A stretch of DNA of 64,000 nt from Bacteroidales bacterium (GTDB taxonomy: Bacteria; Bacteroidota; Bacteroidia; Bacteroidales; UBA932): positions 1 to 64,000 of the forward strand of contig WRMN01000001.1 of assembly GCA_009777095.1 (NCBI GenBank), in the 5' to 3' direction. This document shows, piece after piece, positions 8,606-17,659 of this stretch. Numbering within the stretch: the first letter of the stretch is position 1; the number at the start of each line of letters is the position of its first letter. The translations under genes were made by a program, and so were the position numbers. The notes below the pieces were generated by a model. It worked only from the letters and a program-made list of their open reading frames with translations, was not told the origin of the DNA and did not search any database.

Positions 8606-9167
8606 TTATATTGTACAACTTGACCAGTCGCTGTTCCTTTTTCTGAACAGCCTGCACTGCACCTTTTTAGACCCTGTAATGGTATTCATTACCGGTGATT
8701 TCGCCTGGGTGCCTTTATATGTTACTGTTGTCTTCTTTTTCTTTTGGAAACGCAACTGGCGTTGGGGTTTATTGGCCTTAGCGGCAGTGTTGCTTGCCTT
8801 CGCGCTGACCGACCAATTGAGTGTTCATCTCTTTAAAAACACCATTCAGCGCATACGCCCCTGTCATGAGGCTGACTTTTTTGGAATAATGCGCTCATTA
8901 GAACATTGCGGCGGACAGTTTAGTTTTATTTCCTCTCATGCCGCCAATACCTTTGGCTTTGCAACCATCACCTCGCTCCTTTTGGGTAAAAAATGGTATA
9001 GCTGGTGCATCTTTAGCTGGGCTGCTCTTGTGTCTTATAGCCGTATTTATGTAGGGAAACATTACCCCTTAGATATTATTTGCGGAGCGCTCTTCGGCAT
9101 CTTAGTCGGCTACTGCATCTGGAAATTATTTCAATTTATTAAAATAAAATACACTTCAATCCTTTAA
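8598..9167 (+). CDS. PAP2-family membrane phosphatase
   Basis: 189 residues with five or six membrane segments. The three PAP2 signature blocks are present: [18 protein letters not shown] (catalytic His) and [12 protein letters not shown]. Such enzymes remove phosphate from lipid pyrophosphates, such as undecaprenyl pyrophosphate, or from lipid A or phosphatidate; the substrate cannot be told. The start at 8598 overlaps the last codons of obg (an ATG at 8595 is equally possible), implying translational coupling. It is followed by a second lipid enzyme, plsC, after a dispersed repeat. Confidence 0.88.
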   Translation: MLDYIVQLDQSLFLFLNSLHCTFLDPVMVFITGDFAWVPLYVTVVFFFFWKRNWRWGLLALAAVLLAFALTDQLSVHLFKNTIQRIRPCHEADFFGIMRSLEHCGGQFSFISSHAANTFGFATITSLLLGKKWYSWCIFSWAALVSYSRIYVGKHYPLDIICGALFGILVGYCIWKLFQFIKIKYTSIL

Positions 9168-9168
9168 C

Positions 9169-9227
9169 CGTCATTGCAGGTTGCTTCCTGCTTCGTCCCT
9201 CGCAGTCGCAATGACGGCGAAGCAATC
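9169..9227. repeat. Dispersed GTCATTGCGAGG repeat, compound inverted copy
   Basis: Two diverged arms lie head to head: CGTCATTGCAGG on the plus strand, and a reverse-complement arm TTCGTCCCTCGC...GCAATGACG, ending GAAGCAATC. It is followed at 9228-9269 by a tandem spacer of CAACTCTCAATT-type units. The frame upstream of plsC (from 9174) translates this repeat and is not a real N-terminus. Confidence 0.75.
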
Positions 9228-9269
9228 AACTCTCAACTCTCAATTTTCAATTCTCAACTCTCAATTATT

Positions 9270-10004
9270 ATGTACGCTCTCTACTTTTGGCCGATAATTA
9301 TTCTGATGGAATTTTTCATGTTCATCACGGGCCTAATTATCTTATTATTTACCTTTCCCTTCGACCCTATGCGAAAGGCGGTGGACTGGCATTCTACTAT
9401 TTGGGCAAAACTGCACTACTGGCTGAATCCATGTTGGAAAGTGCATTACTCCGGAGGAGAACATGTTAAAAAAGACAAACCTTACGTAATCATTAGCAAT
9501 CATCAATCAATGCTTGATATTGTGCTGATGTACTACGTACCGCGCATTTTTAAATGGGTATCGAAAAAAGAAGCCCTGTGGATTCCCTTTGCCGGACAGG
9601 CCCTGTGGATGCACCGCGATATTCTTATCCGCCGCGGCGAGAAGTCCAGTATGAAAAAGATGATTAAAAAAGCGCAGTATTTTTTAGCCCGCAATGTATG
9701 CGTAAGCGTATTTCCTGAAGGAACACGTACGCTCGACGGACAAATACACCGTTTCAAAGACGGTGCTTTTGTATTGGCTAAGCTTACGCATACGGCCATA
9801 CTTCCGGTGGTAATGGACGGTAATTTTGATGTGATGCCGAAGAAAGGGTATACAATTAAAGCTAAGCATAATTTTCATATTAAAGTGCTGCCGGAAATAA
9901 GTGTAGAAGAAATAGACAGGCTGTCGGTAAAGGAACTTTCAGAAAAAATACACGATTTAATGCTGTCCGAACACAAAAAAATCGCTCCCGAAAAGTACAA
10001 TTAA
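9270..10004 (+). CDS. plsC: 1-acyl-glycerol-3-phosphate acyltransferase
   Basis: 244 residues from the ATG at 9270; the 32 codons upstream are repeat DNA. It adds the second acyl chain to lysophosphatidate on the cytoplasmic membrane face. An N-terminal membrane helix (about 5-28) precedes the catalytic NHQSMLD (the HX4D motif) and FPEGTRTLDG, the phosphate-binding block. The next gene is an acyl-ACP thioesterase 13 bp away, so phospholipid and fatty-acid handling are grouped here. Confidence 0.93.
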   Translation: MYALYFWPIIILMEFFMFITGLIILLFTFPFDPMRKAVDWHSTIWAKLHYWLNPCWKVHYSGGEHVKKDKPYVIISNHQSMLDIVLMYYVPRIFKWVSKKEALWIPFAGQALWMHRDILIRRGEKSSMKKMIKKAQYFLARNVCVSVFPEGTRTLDGQIHRFKDGAFVLAKLTHTAILPVVMDGNFDVMPKKGYTIKAKHNFHIKVLPEISVEEIDRLSVKELSEKIHDLMLSEHKKIAPEKYN

Positions 10005-10017
10005 AATTTTTTATATT

Positions 10018-10761
10018 ATGACTGTTCCCGAACATGTTTTTGCTGTTAATTTTCCCATTCGTACCGACTATGTGGATTGGGAAAAAAAATTAAGTATTCC
10101 CGGACTCTTTCTTTTCTTGCAGGAAATAGCTTGGAAACATGCCAATATCTGGAGTTTTGGCTACGAACAATTGAAAGAAAAAGAACAGTTTTGGGTGTTG
10201 GCCAAATTGAAAGTGCAGATTGACCGCTACCTGCAATGGAACGACGAACTGCATTTGCAGACATGGAGTAAGGAGCCCGAACTGCTTACGGCCTATCGTG
10301 ATTTTATCGGTTATGACCAACATGGCGCCCTAATGTTCAAAGCAACTTCGGCATGGCATGTGTTGAGCATGGCTACAGGCCGCCCGCAGCGGGTAGATGA
10401 GCTGAAACAAGGCATTCCTATTCCTGAAAACCTGCATGCCATAGAACGTAAGCCGGAAAAATTGCCGACTCCGGCAAGCGAAGTAATCGGCGAGCCGCTT
10501 AAGGTAGTGTTGAGCGATATTGATATAAACCTGCATGTAAACAATACCCGCTATATCCAGTGGGTATTAGACAGCTTTCCCCATGATTTTGCCCTGTCGC
10601 ATAAAATTATGGAAATTGAGGTAAATTTCTTACAGCAAGCTAAGCTGGGAGATAACTATTATATTGTTACGCAGAATCTTGGAGACGGAACCTATCTTTC
10701 GGCAGCCCTAAGGGCGGAAGACAGCAAGGCCTTGGTTTATATAAAAACTGTTTGGAACTAA
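10018..10761 (+). CDS. Acyl-ACP thioesterase (FatA/FatB-like)
   Basis: 247 residues, two hot-dog folds as in plant and bacterial acyl-ACP thioesterases. The enzyme releases fatty acids from acyl carrier protein. The second hot-dog carries the family active-site segment DINLHVNNTRYIQW, where the Asn and His of the NxHxNN-type motif are visible. The first half contains ATSAWHVLSMATGRPQR, also typical. Probably in one transcript with plsC. Bacteroidota commonly have one such gene. Confidence 0.9.
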   Translation: MTVPEHVFAVNFPIRTDYVDWEKKLSIPGLFLFLQEIAWKHANIWSFGYEQLKEKEQFWVLAKLKVQIDRYLQWNDELHLQTWSKEPELLTAYRDFIGYDQHGALMFKATSAWHVLSMATGRPQRVDELKQGIPIPENLHAIERKPEKLPTPASEVIGEPLKVVLSDIDINLHVNNTRYIQWVLDSFPHDFALSHKIMEIEVNFLQQAKLGDNYYIVTQNLGDGTYLSAALRAEDSKALVYIKTVWN

Positions 10762-10838
10762 GAATGTTGAAAACTTTTAATTTCTAATTCATAAAATTTT
10801 TCCTACCTTCGCAAGTTATTTAAAGAATACCTGTAAAG

Positions 10839-12710
10839 ATGGAAGCAGCCTTGCAAAATTATTCAGAAGAAAATATAATAACCCTTGATTGGCAAGAACA
10901 TATACGCCGCCGTCCGGGAATGTATATTGGCAAGTTAGGCGATGGATCGCAGCCCGACGATGGTATTTATGTCTTGCTTAAAGAAGTGTTAGACAATTCG
11001 GTGGACGAATATGCCATGGGCTTCGGTACAAAAATTGAAATTACCGTTGATAACCGTGAAGTAAGCGTGCGCGACTATGGCCGCGGTATTCCCTTAGGTA
11101 AATTGGTAGATGTGGTGAACAAAATGAATACCGGCGCTAAATACGACAACAAGGCCTTTAAAAAATCGGTAGGGTTAAACGGAGTAGGCGTGAAGGCGGT
11201 GAATGCCTTGTCGAGCGCTTTTCTTATTCAGTCGGTACGCGAGGGGCAAAGCGCTTTGGCCGCCTTCGAAAAGGGTTTGATGCAACAAAAAAAAGATGCA
11301 AAATCGACCGAAAAGAACGGTACATTAGTGCGTTTTGTGCCCGATGAAGAGCTGTTCGGCAACTATGCTTTCAACATGGAGTTTGTAGAGCAGATGGTGC
11401 GTAACTATACTTATCTGAATGCAGGCCTTACCCTAAGGCTGAACGGAGTTAATTATGTATCCCGTAATGGTTTGCTTGATTTGTTGAATGAAAATATCGG
11501 GGAAGAGCCTCTGTATGCGCCTATCCACCTTAAAGGAACAGATATAGAAGTGGTGATTACCCACGGCAACGAATATGGCGAAACCATTTATTCCTTTGTA
11601 AACGGCCAAAACACTACGCAGGGAGGAACACATCTTACGGCTTTCCGAGAAGCGGTAGGTAAAACCATTAAGGATTTTTATCGAAAAGATTTTGAACCGA
11701 TCGATATTCGCCATTCTATAGTGGCGGCGGTAAGCGTACGGGTCGAAGAGCCTGTTTTTGAATCGCAGACTAAAACTAAGCTCGGATCCAAAGACATGGG
11801 TCCCGACGGCCCGTCTGTACGTAATTTTATACTTGACTTCCTTACGGAACAGTTGGATAATTATTTGCACAAGCACCCTGAAGTGGCCGATACCTTGTTG
11901 AAGAAGATATTAGAATCGGAAAAGGAGCGCAAGGCCATATCGGGCATTCAGAAATTAGCGCGAGAACGGGCTAAGAAAGCTAATTTGCACAATAAGAAAC
12001 TGCGCGATTGCCGTGTTCACTACGGCGATAAGCATGAATTGGCGCAGGCCTCTACGTTGTTTATTACCGAGGGCGATTCGGCCAGCGGCTCTATTACCAA
12101 AAGCCGCGATGTGAATACCCAAGCGGTGTTCAGCCTCCGCGGAAAACCTTTGAACACCTACGGTATGACCAAAAAAGTGGTCTATGAGAATGAAGAATTT
12201 AACTTGTTGCAGGCAGCTTTGGATATTGAAAACGACATAGATGACCTGCGTTACAACAACGTGGTAATTGCTACAGACGCTGATGTTGACGGCATGCATA
12301 TCCGCCTGTTGTTGATTACTTTCTTCTTGCAGTTCTTCCCCGATCTTATCCGCCAAGGACATTTGTCGATATTGCAAACGCCCTTATTCCGTGTGCGCAA
12401 CAAGAAAGAAACCATTTATTGCTATAATGAAGACGAAAAGAATACTGCCATAAAAAAATTAGGCACTCACCCCGAAATTACGCGATTCAAAGGCTTAGGA
12501 GAAATATCACCCGACGAGTTTCGTAATTTTATAGGTGAGAATATCCGCTTAGAAAAAGTGCGCCTGAGTAAAGACGACAGTATCCACGACCTGCTGGAGT
12601 TTTATATGGGTAAAAACACCCCCGACCGGCAAGTCTTTATTATTGACAATCTCCGTGTAGAAGAAGGCTTGGACGCAGAGGAGGAATTAGTGGAAGAAAT
12701 AGAGTTGTGA
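10839..12710 (+). CDS. parE: DNA topoisomerase IV subunit B
   Basis: 623 residues. It is the ATPase subunit that, with ParC, decatenates and relaxes DNA. The GHKL ATPase domain shows [10 protein letters not shown] (ATP-binding Asn), RDYGRGIP and [14 protein letters not shown]; the TOPRIM domain shows [10 protein letters not shown] near residue 410 and [12 protein letters not shown]. The length and absence of the GyrB insert, plus the parC-type partner at 14294, favour ParE over GyrB. A TACCTTCG element at 10804-10811 is a plausible -7 site. Its expected operon partner parC is separated by an inserted two-gene cassette. Confidence 0.94.
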   Translation: MEAALQNYSEENIITLDWQEHIRRRPGMYIGKLGDGSQPDDGIYVLLKEVLDNSVDEYAMGFGTKIEITVDNREVSVRDYGRGIPLGKLVDVVNKMNTGAKYDNKAFKKSVGLNGVGVKAVNALSSAFLIQSVREGQSALAAFEKGLMQQKKDAKSTEKNGTLVRFVPDEELFGNYAFNMEFVEQMVRNYTYLNAGLTLRLNGVNYVSRNGLLDLLNENIGEEPLYAPIHLKGTDIEVVITHGNEYGETIYSFVNGQNTTQGGTHLTAFREAVGKTIKDFYRKDFEPIDIRHSIVAAVSVRVEEPVFESQTKTKLGSKDMGPDGPSVRNFILDFLTEQLDNYLHKHPEVADTLLKKILESEKERKAISGIQKLARERAKKANLHNKKLRDCRVHYGDKHELAQASTLFITEGDSASGSITKSRDVNTQAVFSLRGKPLNTYGMTKKVVYENEEFNLLQAALDIENDIDDLRYNNVVIATDADVDGMHIRLLLITFFLQFFPDLIRQGHLSILQTPLFRVRNKKETIYCYNEDEKNTAIKKLGTHPEITRFKGLGEISPDEFRNFIGENIRLEKVRLSKDDSIHDLLEFYMGKNTPDRQVFIIDNLRVEEGLDAEEELVEEIEL

Positions 12711-12776
12711 TGGGGAATGAGAGATTTATTATTTATATAATCTGCAATTTTTTAAGAATTTAAATAAAATAAAGCG

Positions 12777-13766
12777 ATGAACCACATAACACACATACAA
12801 ATCAACAATTTCAAATCTATACGTGATTTGAAAATAGATGATTGCCGGCGAATCAATCTGTTTATCGGTTATCCGAATGTAGGCAAGTCGAATATTTTGG
12901 AAGCGTTGAGTTTGTTTTCCGTACCGTTTTTGAAAATCGGAGAAAACTTAAACCGTTTGGTTAGGGTAGAAAATAAAAATGAATTGTTTTATAATGTATC
13001 GAAAAATAGTTGCATTATAGCAACAAATTTGAAACAAGCATTGCTTGAAAATGACCAGCAAGTGTTACGATTATTTTTTGATAAGACGAAAACTATAGAT
13101 AAAGGAGGTCGTTTTACTAATGATTTAATTCTAGAATATTTGTCTTCATTTGAAGATGAATTTTATATTATTAAACGATATTTGTTTAAATCCAAAAAAC
13201 ATTGTAAATCAACTGGATATAAATTATTATTACCGCCATTTGGGGAAAACATTATAGATGTTTTATCATATAATGATGAGATGAATAATGTGAAAAATTG
13301 GATAAAAAAAGAACTTGAGACATTCGGATTAGAATATGTTCTTGATAAATCGTCAAATAGCATAAAAGTTCAAAAAAAATTGGGAGGTGATGAGGTCTTC
13401 CAACTTCCTTATTCTTCTATTGCCGACACACTCCAACGTCTGATTTTTTATAAAACGGCTATTGCGTCCAATCAAAATTCCGTACTCCTGTTTGAAGAAC
13501 CGGAGGCACACGCTTTTCCGCCATACATCAGAACTGTAACACAAGACATAGTAGAAAATGTTAGTAATCAATTTTTTATAGCGACACATAGCCCTGTCAT
13601 TGTTAATAATTTTATTGAATATGAAGATGTCAGACAAGAAGTTGCTATCTACTTGATTGACTTTAAAGATGAGCAAACAATTGCTAAACGCTTGTCTGAT
13701 AAAGAGGTGGACGAGATATATAATTATGGTGAAGACCTGTTTTTTAATCTCGAAAAATTTTTGTAA
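12777..13766 (+). CDS. AAA ATPase, SMC/OLD-like (AAA_15/AAA_21 type)
   Basis: 329 residues. The N-terminus ITHIQINNFKSIRDL is the classic opening of SMC-like ATPases, with Walker A GYPNVGKS (31-38), Walker B LLFEEPEAH (about 238-246), and ATHSP (about 267-271) as the H-loop. The signature region reads YSSIADTLQRL. No TOPRIM or nuclease domain follows in the same chain, unlike OLD or GajA. Codons and composition are clearly more AT-rich than the flanking parE and parC. Two bases separate it from the TOPRIM-like gene downstream. Related ATPase/effector pairs (AbiL, PARIS, RloAB types) act in phage defence; function here is inferred only. Confidence 0.85.
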   Translation: MNHITHIQINNFKSIRDLKIDDCRRINLFIGYPNVGKSNILEALSLFSVPFLKIGENLNRLVRVENKNELFYNVSKNSCIIATNLKQALLENDQQVLRLFFDKTKTIDKGGRFTNDLILEYLSSFEDEFYIIKRYLFKSKKHCKSTGYKLLLPPFGENIIDVLSYNDEMNNVKNWIKKELETFGLEYVLDKSSNSIKVQKKLGGDEVFQLPYSSIADTLQRLIFYKTAIASNQNSVLLFEEPEAHAFPPYIRTVTQDIVENVSNQFFIATHSPVIVNNFIEYEDVRQEVAIYLIDFKDEQTIAKRLSDKEVDEIYNYGEDLFFNLEKFL

Positions 13767-13768
13767 AA

Positions 13769-14290
13769 ATGGCTGTGCATATTTTAACCGAATGTTATAT
13801 GGACACTCTTCTTATGGAGACAATCGTCCCTCCGGTAAAAGGATATAATCATCAACATTCTTGCAATAAAGTTTTAAGTACAATGAAGAATAAATTAAAT
13901 AATGAATTTGCCATTGGAATTATTGATGATGACAAGGTTGTTCCAAAGGACTTAAATGATTTTGAATATGTGAAAACATACCATAAAACTATAAAGTTAT
14001 ATAAGCACCGCAGTCGGCCGCATTACGTTATTAAGATTGTTCCAGCAGTAGAGCAATTTATCCTTAATGATGCGAACCGAAGTGCCATTTCACTTGCAAC
14101 ATATAATTTGCCAAGTGATGTGAAATTATTTACTAAGATAACGAAGCATAATACAAGCAAAAATCATAAAGACTTAAAGAATTTACTTACTGCATTAAAA
14201 CAAAATAACTCGCAAGGAATATTTCAATTAACACAGTTGGTTGAACACCTGAAAGCCAATCCTTATAATCCACAATTTGATTTATTATAA
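13769..14290 (+). CDS. Small TOPRIM-like partner of the ATPase
   Basis: 173 residues, no family recognised outright. The N-terminus reads VHILTECYMDTLLME, with Glu8 where TOPRIM nucleases have their first catalytic acid, and GIIDDDK (Asp53-55) sits where the DxD motif belongs, with the polar segment NHQHSCNKVL between them. The block PHYVIKIVPAVEQFIL (about 90-105) resembles the C-terminal part of DUF4276/DUF4435-like proteins, but this is a weak likeness. It is tightly coupled to the ATPase (2-bp gap) and to parC (3-bp gap). A metal-dependent nuclease or an effector released by the ATPase is the natural hypothesis. AT-rich like its partner. Confidence 0.6.
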   Translation: MAVHILTECYMDTLLMETIVPPVKGYNHQHSCNKVLSTMKNKLNNEFAIGIIDDDKVVPKDLNDFEYVKTYHKTIKLYKHRSRPHYVIKIVPAVEQFILNDANRSAISLATYNLPSDVKLFTKITKHNTSKNHKDLKNLLTALKQNNSQGIFQLTQLVEHLKANPYNPQFDLL

Positions 14291-14293
14291 TTT

Positions 14294-16918
14294 ATGTCCG
14301 AAGAAATAGAACTCATAGACGATAATGATGCCGGTGTTGCTGCCGAGCCGCAGGGGAAGTACGCCAAACTGTTGATAGATGGTGAAAAGCGCTATAAACT
14401 TACCGGTATGTACAAAGACTGGTTCTTGGATTATGCCTCTTATGTAATCCTTGAGCGGGCTGTTCCGCATATTAATGATGGGCTGAAGCCGGTGCAGCGG
14501 CGTATCCTGCATTCGATGAAACGCATGGACGATGGCCGCTACAACAAAGTGGCCAACATCATAGGACACACTATGCAGTTCCACCCTCATGGCGACGCCT
14601 CTATCGGCGATGCTTTGGTGCAGTTGGGGCAGAAAGATTTGGCGGTTGACTGCCAGGGTAACTGGGGCAATATTTTTACCGGCGACGGCGCAGCAGCGCC
14701 GCGTTATATCGAAGCCCGTCTCTCGAAATTTGCACTCGAAGTGGTATTTAATTCCAAAACTACCGAGTGGATGGCTTCCTACGATGGACGAAATCAGGAG
14801 CCGGTAACCCTGCCGGTGAAATTCCCGCTATTGTTGGCGCAGGGAGTGGAAGGTATTGCTGTGGGCTTAGCTTCAAAAATCTTACCGCATAATTTCAATG
14901 AACTGATTGATGGCGCTATTGCCCACCTTAAAGGGAAGGACTTTGAATTGTACCCCGATTTTCCAACCGGAGGAATGGCCGACTGTATCCGCTACAATGA
15001 CGGACTGCGCGGCGGAGCAGTGAAAGTGCGCGCTAATATTACCAAGCAGGATAAAAAAACCTTGCTGATTACCAATCTCCCTTACGGAAAAACAAGTTCT
15101 GCGCTTATTGAATCTATCCTCAAGGCAAACGATAAAGGCAAAATCAAGGTACGGAAAGTAGATGATAATACGGCGCAGAATGTGGAAATTGTCGTTCATC
15201 TGCACAATGACATTTCGCCCGACAAAACTATTGATGCGCTTTACGCTTTCACCGATTGCGAAATATCTATTTCACCCAATGCCTGTGTGATTAAGGAAGA
15301 AAAACCGCACTTTATTGGCGTAAAAGATATTTTACGGCACAATGCAGATTATACCAAAGAACTTTTACGTCGGGAATTAGAAATACGTTTGAAAGAGTTG
15401 AACGAGGATTGGCATTATTCTTCTTTGGAAAAAATCTTCTTTGAAAAACGAATTTACAAGGAATTGGAAAATAATGAAATCAAATCGTGGGAACTTCAGT
15501 TGGCAGCGGTGGAAAAGGCGTTGAAACCTTATGAAAAGAAATTGAAAGCGCCCATTACTTTCGAAAATATAGAATGGTTGGTAGAAAAACCTGTGCGGAA
15601 AATTTCTAAATTCGACATCAAAGCAGCAACCGAGCGTATTAAAAACATAGAGATAGAAATAGAAGAGGTAGAAAATAATCTGGCCAATCTGGTTGAATTT
15701 ACGGTGAATTATTTCCGTCAGTTGAAAAAGAAATACGGAAAGAATTTTGAGCGTAAGACGGAACTGCGCAGTTTTGAAACTATTGAGGCTACGAATGTGG
15801 TAGTGGCTAATGCCAAACTGTATGTCAACTACTCGGAAGGCTTTGTGGGAATGGATTTAAAGCGCGACGATAATGCCCAATACTTGTGCGACTGTTCGGA
15901 TATTGACGAGGTAATTGTGTTCCTGCGCAATGGAAAATACGTGATTAGCAAGGTTTCCGACAAGGCTTTCTTCGGTAAGGATATTATTCATGCGGCAGTA
16001 TTCAAGCGCAATGATGAACGCACGATTTATAATGTGGTTTACCGCGACGGAAGAAACGGCGATATCTATGTAAAACGTTTCTTTGTGTCGGGAGTTACCC
16101 GCGATAAGGACTATGATGTTACACAGGGGAACGATGGCTCGCAGGTGCTGTGGTTTACGGCTAACCCCAATGGTGAAGCAGAGGTGCTGAAAGTATATCT
16201 GAAGCCCCGTCCGAAATTGAAAAAATTGATTTTTGACTTTGAATTTAGCGGTTTGGCGATCAAGGGGCGCGGGTCGATGGGGAATATTCTTTCGCGTTAT
16301 GCCATTCATAAAATTGTGTTGAAAGAAAAGGGTGTTTCGACCTTTGGCGGTCAGCAAATATGGTTCGACAACGATATTCAACGCCTTAATGTTGATGCTC
16401 GTGGCGAGCTGCTCGGAGAGTTTCTGGCCGGCGACCGTATTTTAGCAGTAACACAGCAGGGCTTGTTCTACACTACCAATTTCGACTTGAGCAACCGCTA
16501 TGAACAGCAGCTATTATTGATAGAGAAATTTGACGCTAAAAAGGTTTATTCGGCTACTTATTATGACGCCGAATTGGGAAGCTGCTATGTGAAACGCTTT
16601 ACCTTTGAACCCAGTGATAATACGCCTCAATTATTTATTAGTGATACGGCCGGATCTTACTTGCTGCAAATTACTTCCGACCATTTTCCGCAGTTGGAAA
16701 TTACCTTCAAGGGCAAACATGCCAAGCGAGAACCTGAATATGTAGATGTGGAAGAATTTATAGGCGTAAAGAGCTTCAGGGCTAAGGGAAAGCGGGTAAC
16801 TACTTACGATGTGAAAACCATTTCGTTTATCGAACCGCTCGAAAAAGAAGTTTCGGAAGAAATCACAGACCTGTCCGATGCGCACGAGGAGCAAGCGGTG
16901 CAGATGACACTATTATAG
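14294..16918 (+). CDS. parC: DNA topoisomerase IV subunit A
   Basis: 874 residues. It is the DNA breakage-reunion subunit of topoisomerase IV. The active-site tyrosine is Tyr138 in APRYIEARLS; the quinolone-resistance region HPHGDASIGDALVQLGQ precedes it. The C-terminal half (about 500 on) consists of degenerate blades of the DNA-wrapping beta-pinwheel, without a clear GyrA box, which supports ParC. The ATG follows the TOPRIM-like gene by three bases, so its translation now probably depends on a transcript reading through the inserted cassette. Confidence 0.94.
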   Translation: MSEEIELIDDNDAGVAAEPQGKYAKLLIDGEKRYKLTGMYKDWFLDYASYVILERAVPHINDGLKPVQRRILHSMKRMDDGRYNKVANIIGHTMQFHPHGDASIGDALVQLGQKDLAVDCQGNWGNIFTGDGAAAPRYIEARLSKFALEVVFNSKTTEWMASYDGRNQEPVTLPVKFPLLLAQGVEGIAVGLASKILPHNFNELIDGAIAHLKGKDFELYPDFPTGGMADCIRYNDGLRGGAVKVRANITKQDKKTLLITNLPYGKTSSALIESILKANDKGKIKVRKVDDNTAQNVEIVVHLHNDISPDKTIDALYAFTDCEISISPNACVIKEEKPHFIGVKDILRHNADYTKELLRRELEIRLKELNEDWHYSSLEKIFFEKRIYKELENNEIKSWELQLAAVEKALKPYEKKLKAPITFENIEWLVEKPVRKISKFDIKAATERIKNIEIEIEEVENNLANLVEFTVNYFRQLKKKYGKNFERKTELRSFETIEATNVVVANAKLYVNYSEGFVGMDLKRDDNAQYLCDCSDIDEVIVFLRNGKYVISKVSDKAFFGKDIIHAAVFKRNDERTIYNVVYRDGRNGDIYVKRFFVSGVTRDKDYDVTQGNDGSQVLWFTANPNGEAEVLKVYLKPRPKLKKLIFDFEFSGLAIKGRGSMGNILSRYAIHKIVLKEKGVSTFGGQQIWFDNDIQRLNVDARGELLGEFLAGDRILAVTQQGLFYTTNFDLSNRYEQQLLLIEKFDAKKVYSATYYDAELGSCYVKRFTFEPSDNTPQLFISDTAGSYLLQITSDHFPQLEITFKGKHAKREPEYVDVEEFIGVKSFRAKGKRVTTYDVKTISFIEPLEKEVSEEITDLSDAHEEQAVQMTLL

Positions 16919-16953
16919 TTTAAAGTTCAAAGTTTAAAGTTTAAAGTTCAAAT

Positions 16954-16977
16954 GTCATTGCGAGGTACGAAGCAATC
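16954..16977 (+). repeat. Dispersed GTCATTGCGAGG repeat
   Basis: A full copy in the parC-aroK spacer, preceded by tandem TTTAAAGTTCAAAG spacer units (16920-16950). Read in frame with aroK it gives the N-terminal artefact MSLRGTKQS, so it should not be counted as part of the protein. Confidence 0.85.
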
Positions 16978-16996
16978 AAGGTTCAAGGTTGAGGTT

Positions 16997-17497
16997 ATGT
17001 TATCAGAGATTAACAAGCGGGAGTCTTCAATTATTTTTTTGATTGGGTTTATGTGTTGCGGTAAAACAACCTATGGTAAAATTTTGGCTGAAGAACTACG
17101 GTATGATTTTGTAGATACTGATGCCTTGATTGAGCAAAGGCATGGTAAAACCATTGCTGAAATTTTTGCTGTGGAAGGAGAAGAAAAATTTCGGCAATAT
17201 GAGCAAGACGTTTTATGTGATTTATTGCATCAAAAAAACTTGGTAATAGCTTGCGGCGGCGGCCTGCCCTGTTTTTTCGATAATATGGAACGAATGAATG
17301 CCTGCGGCGCTACGATTTATTTAAAAGCAGAGGTGGAATTGTTGGCACAACGTATAGAGAAAGAGAACAACAACCGACAACGGCCTCTTTTGGAAGGCAA
17401 AACAGGCCCGGAATTGCGGGAACATATAGCGCAATTACTGGTGCAGCGCGAGCCTTACTATGAACAGGCAACGATTGTATCGGAGCAGATGTTATAG
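16997..17497 (+). CDS. aroK: Shikimate kinase
   Basis: 166 residues from the ATG at 16997; the frame opens at 16952 but those codons are a dispersed repeat. It phosphorylates shikimate at the 3-OH in aromatic amino-acid synthesis. Walker A is GFMCCGKT, DTDALIE provides the substrate/metal aspartates, and CGGGLPCF is the glycine-rich shikimate site. The C-terminus (EPYYEQATIVSEQML) stops earlier than typical family members, by roughly 20 residues. The stop codon falls inside the 17-bp direct repeat that bounds the following cassette, and the last 115 bp recur at 20340-20454. Confidence 0.92.
   Translation: MLSEINKRESSIIFLIGFMCCGKTTYGKILAEELRYDFVDTDALIEQRHGKTIAEIFAVEGEEKFRQYEQDVLCDLLHQKNLVIACGGGLPCFFDNMERMNACGATIYLKAEVELLAQRIEKENNNRQRPLLEGKTGPELREHIAQLLVQREPYYEQATIVSEQML
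17380..17494 (+). repeat. aroK 3'-end duplication, copy A
   Basis: 115 bp that recur at 20340-20454 with an offset of exactly 2,960 bp. I count five differences: three at third codon positions, two at first. That pattern suggests the copies diverged as coding sequence before being brought together. Confidence 0.92.
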
Positions 17498-17511
17498 GGA
17501 TATTCAGTAAA
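17495..17511 (+). repeat. 17-bp direct repeat, left copy
   Basis: TAGGGATATTCAGTAAA, identical to 20013-20029. Its first three bases are the aroK stop codon. Together the two copies bound the three-gene cassette. Confidence 0.85.
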
Positions 17512-17588
17512 ATCAAAAAAAATCTGCTCATAATGTAAGCACCCCTAAAATCCTACAGCAAATATAGGGATTTTAGCTAACAAGTTTA

Positions 17589-17613
17589 CGTCATTGCGAG
17601 GCACGAAGCAATC
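17589..17613 (+). repeat. Dispersed GTCATTGCGAGG repeat inside the cassette
   Basis: An intact copy (begins CGTCATTGCGAGG, ends CACGAAGCAATC) within the cassette, so the cassette shares the genome's own repeat family. That argues for a close-relative donor rather than a distant one. Confidence 0.85.
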
Positions 17614-17628
17614 TTTTTTCCAAAAAAT

Positions 17629-17659
17629 TTTGCAAATTCAAGAAATATCTCTACATTTG
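17629..17659 (+). promoter_or_regulatory. Bacteroidota-type promoter inside the cassette
   Basis: TTTG (17629-17632), 19-bp spacer, TACATTTG (17652-17659). The transcript should begin near 17666, giving either a small protein from 17696 or a leader of about 420 nt before the lipoprotein gene at 18087. Confidence 0.75.

Noticed and set aside
9174-9269. N-terminal extension of PlsC
   Set aside because: It translates a repeat and spacer DNA; the membrane helix typical of PlsC starts at the ATG at 9270.
12777-13766. RecF or SbcC as identity of the ATPase
   Set aside because: It is too short for SbcC, lacks the RecF-specific C-terminal region, and the paired TOPRIM-like gene points to the OLD/AbiL type.
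16952-16996. N-terminal extension of shikimate kinase (MSLRGTKQS...)
   Set aside because: These codons are the dispersed repeat; the kinase fold begins after the ATG at 16997.
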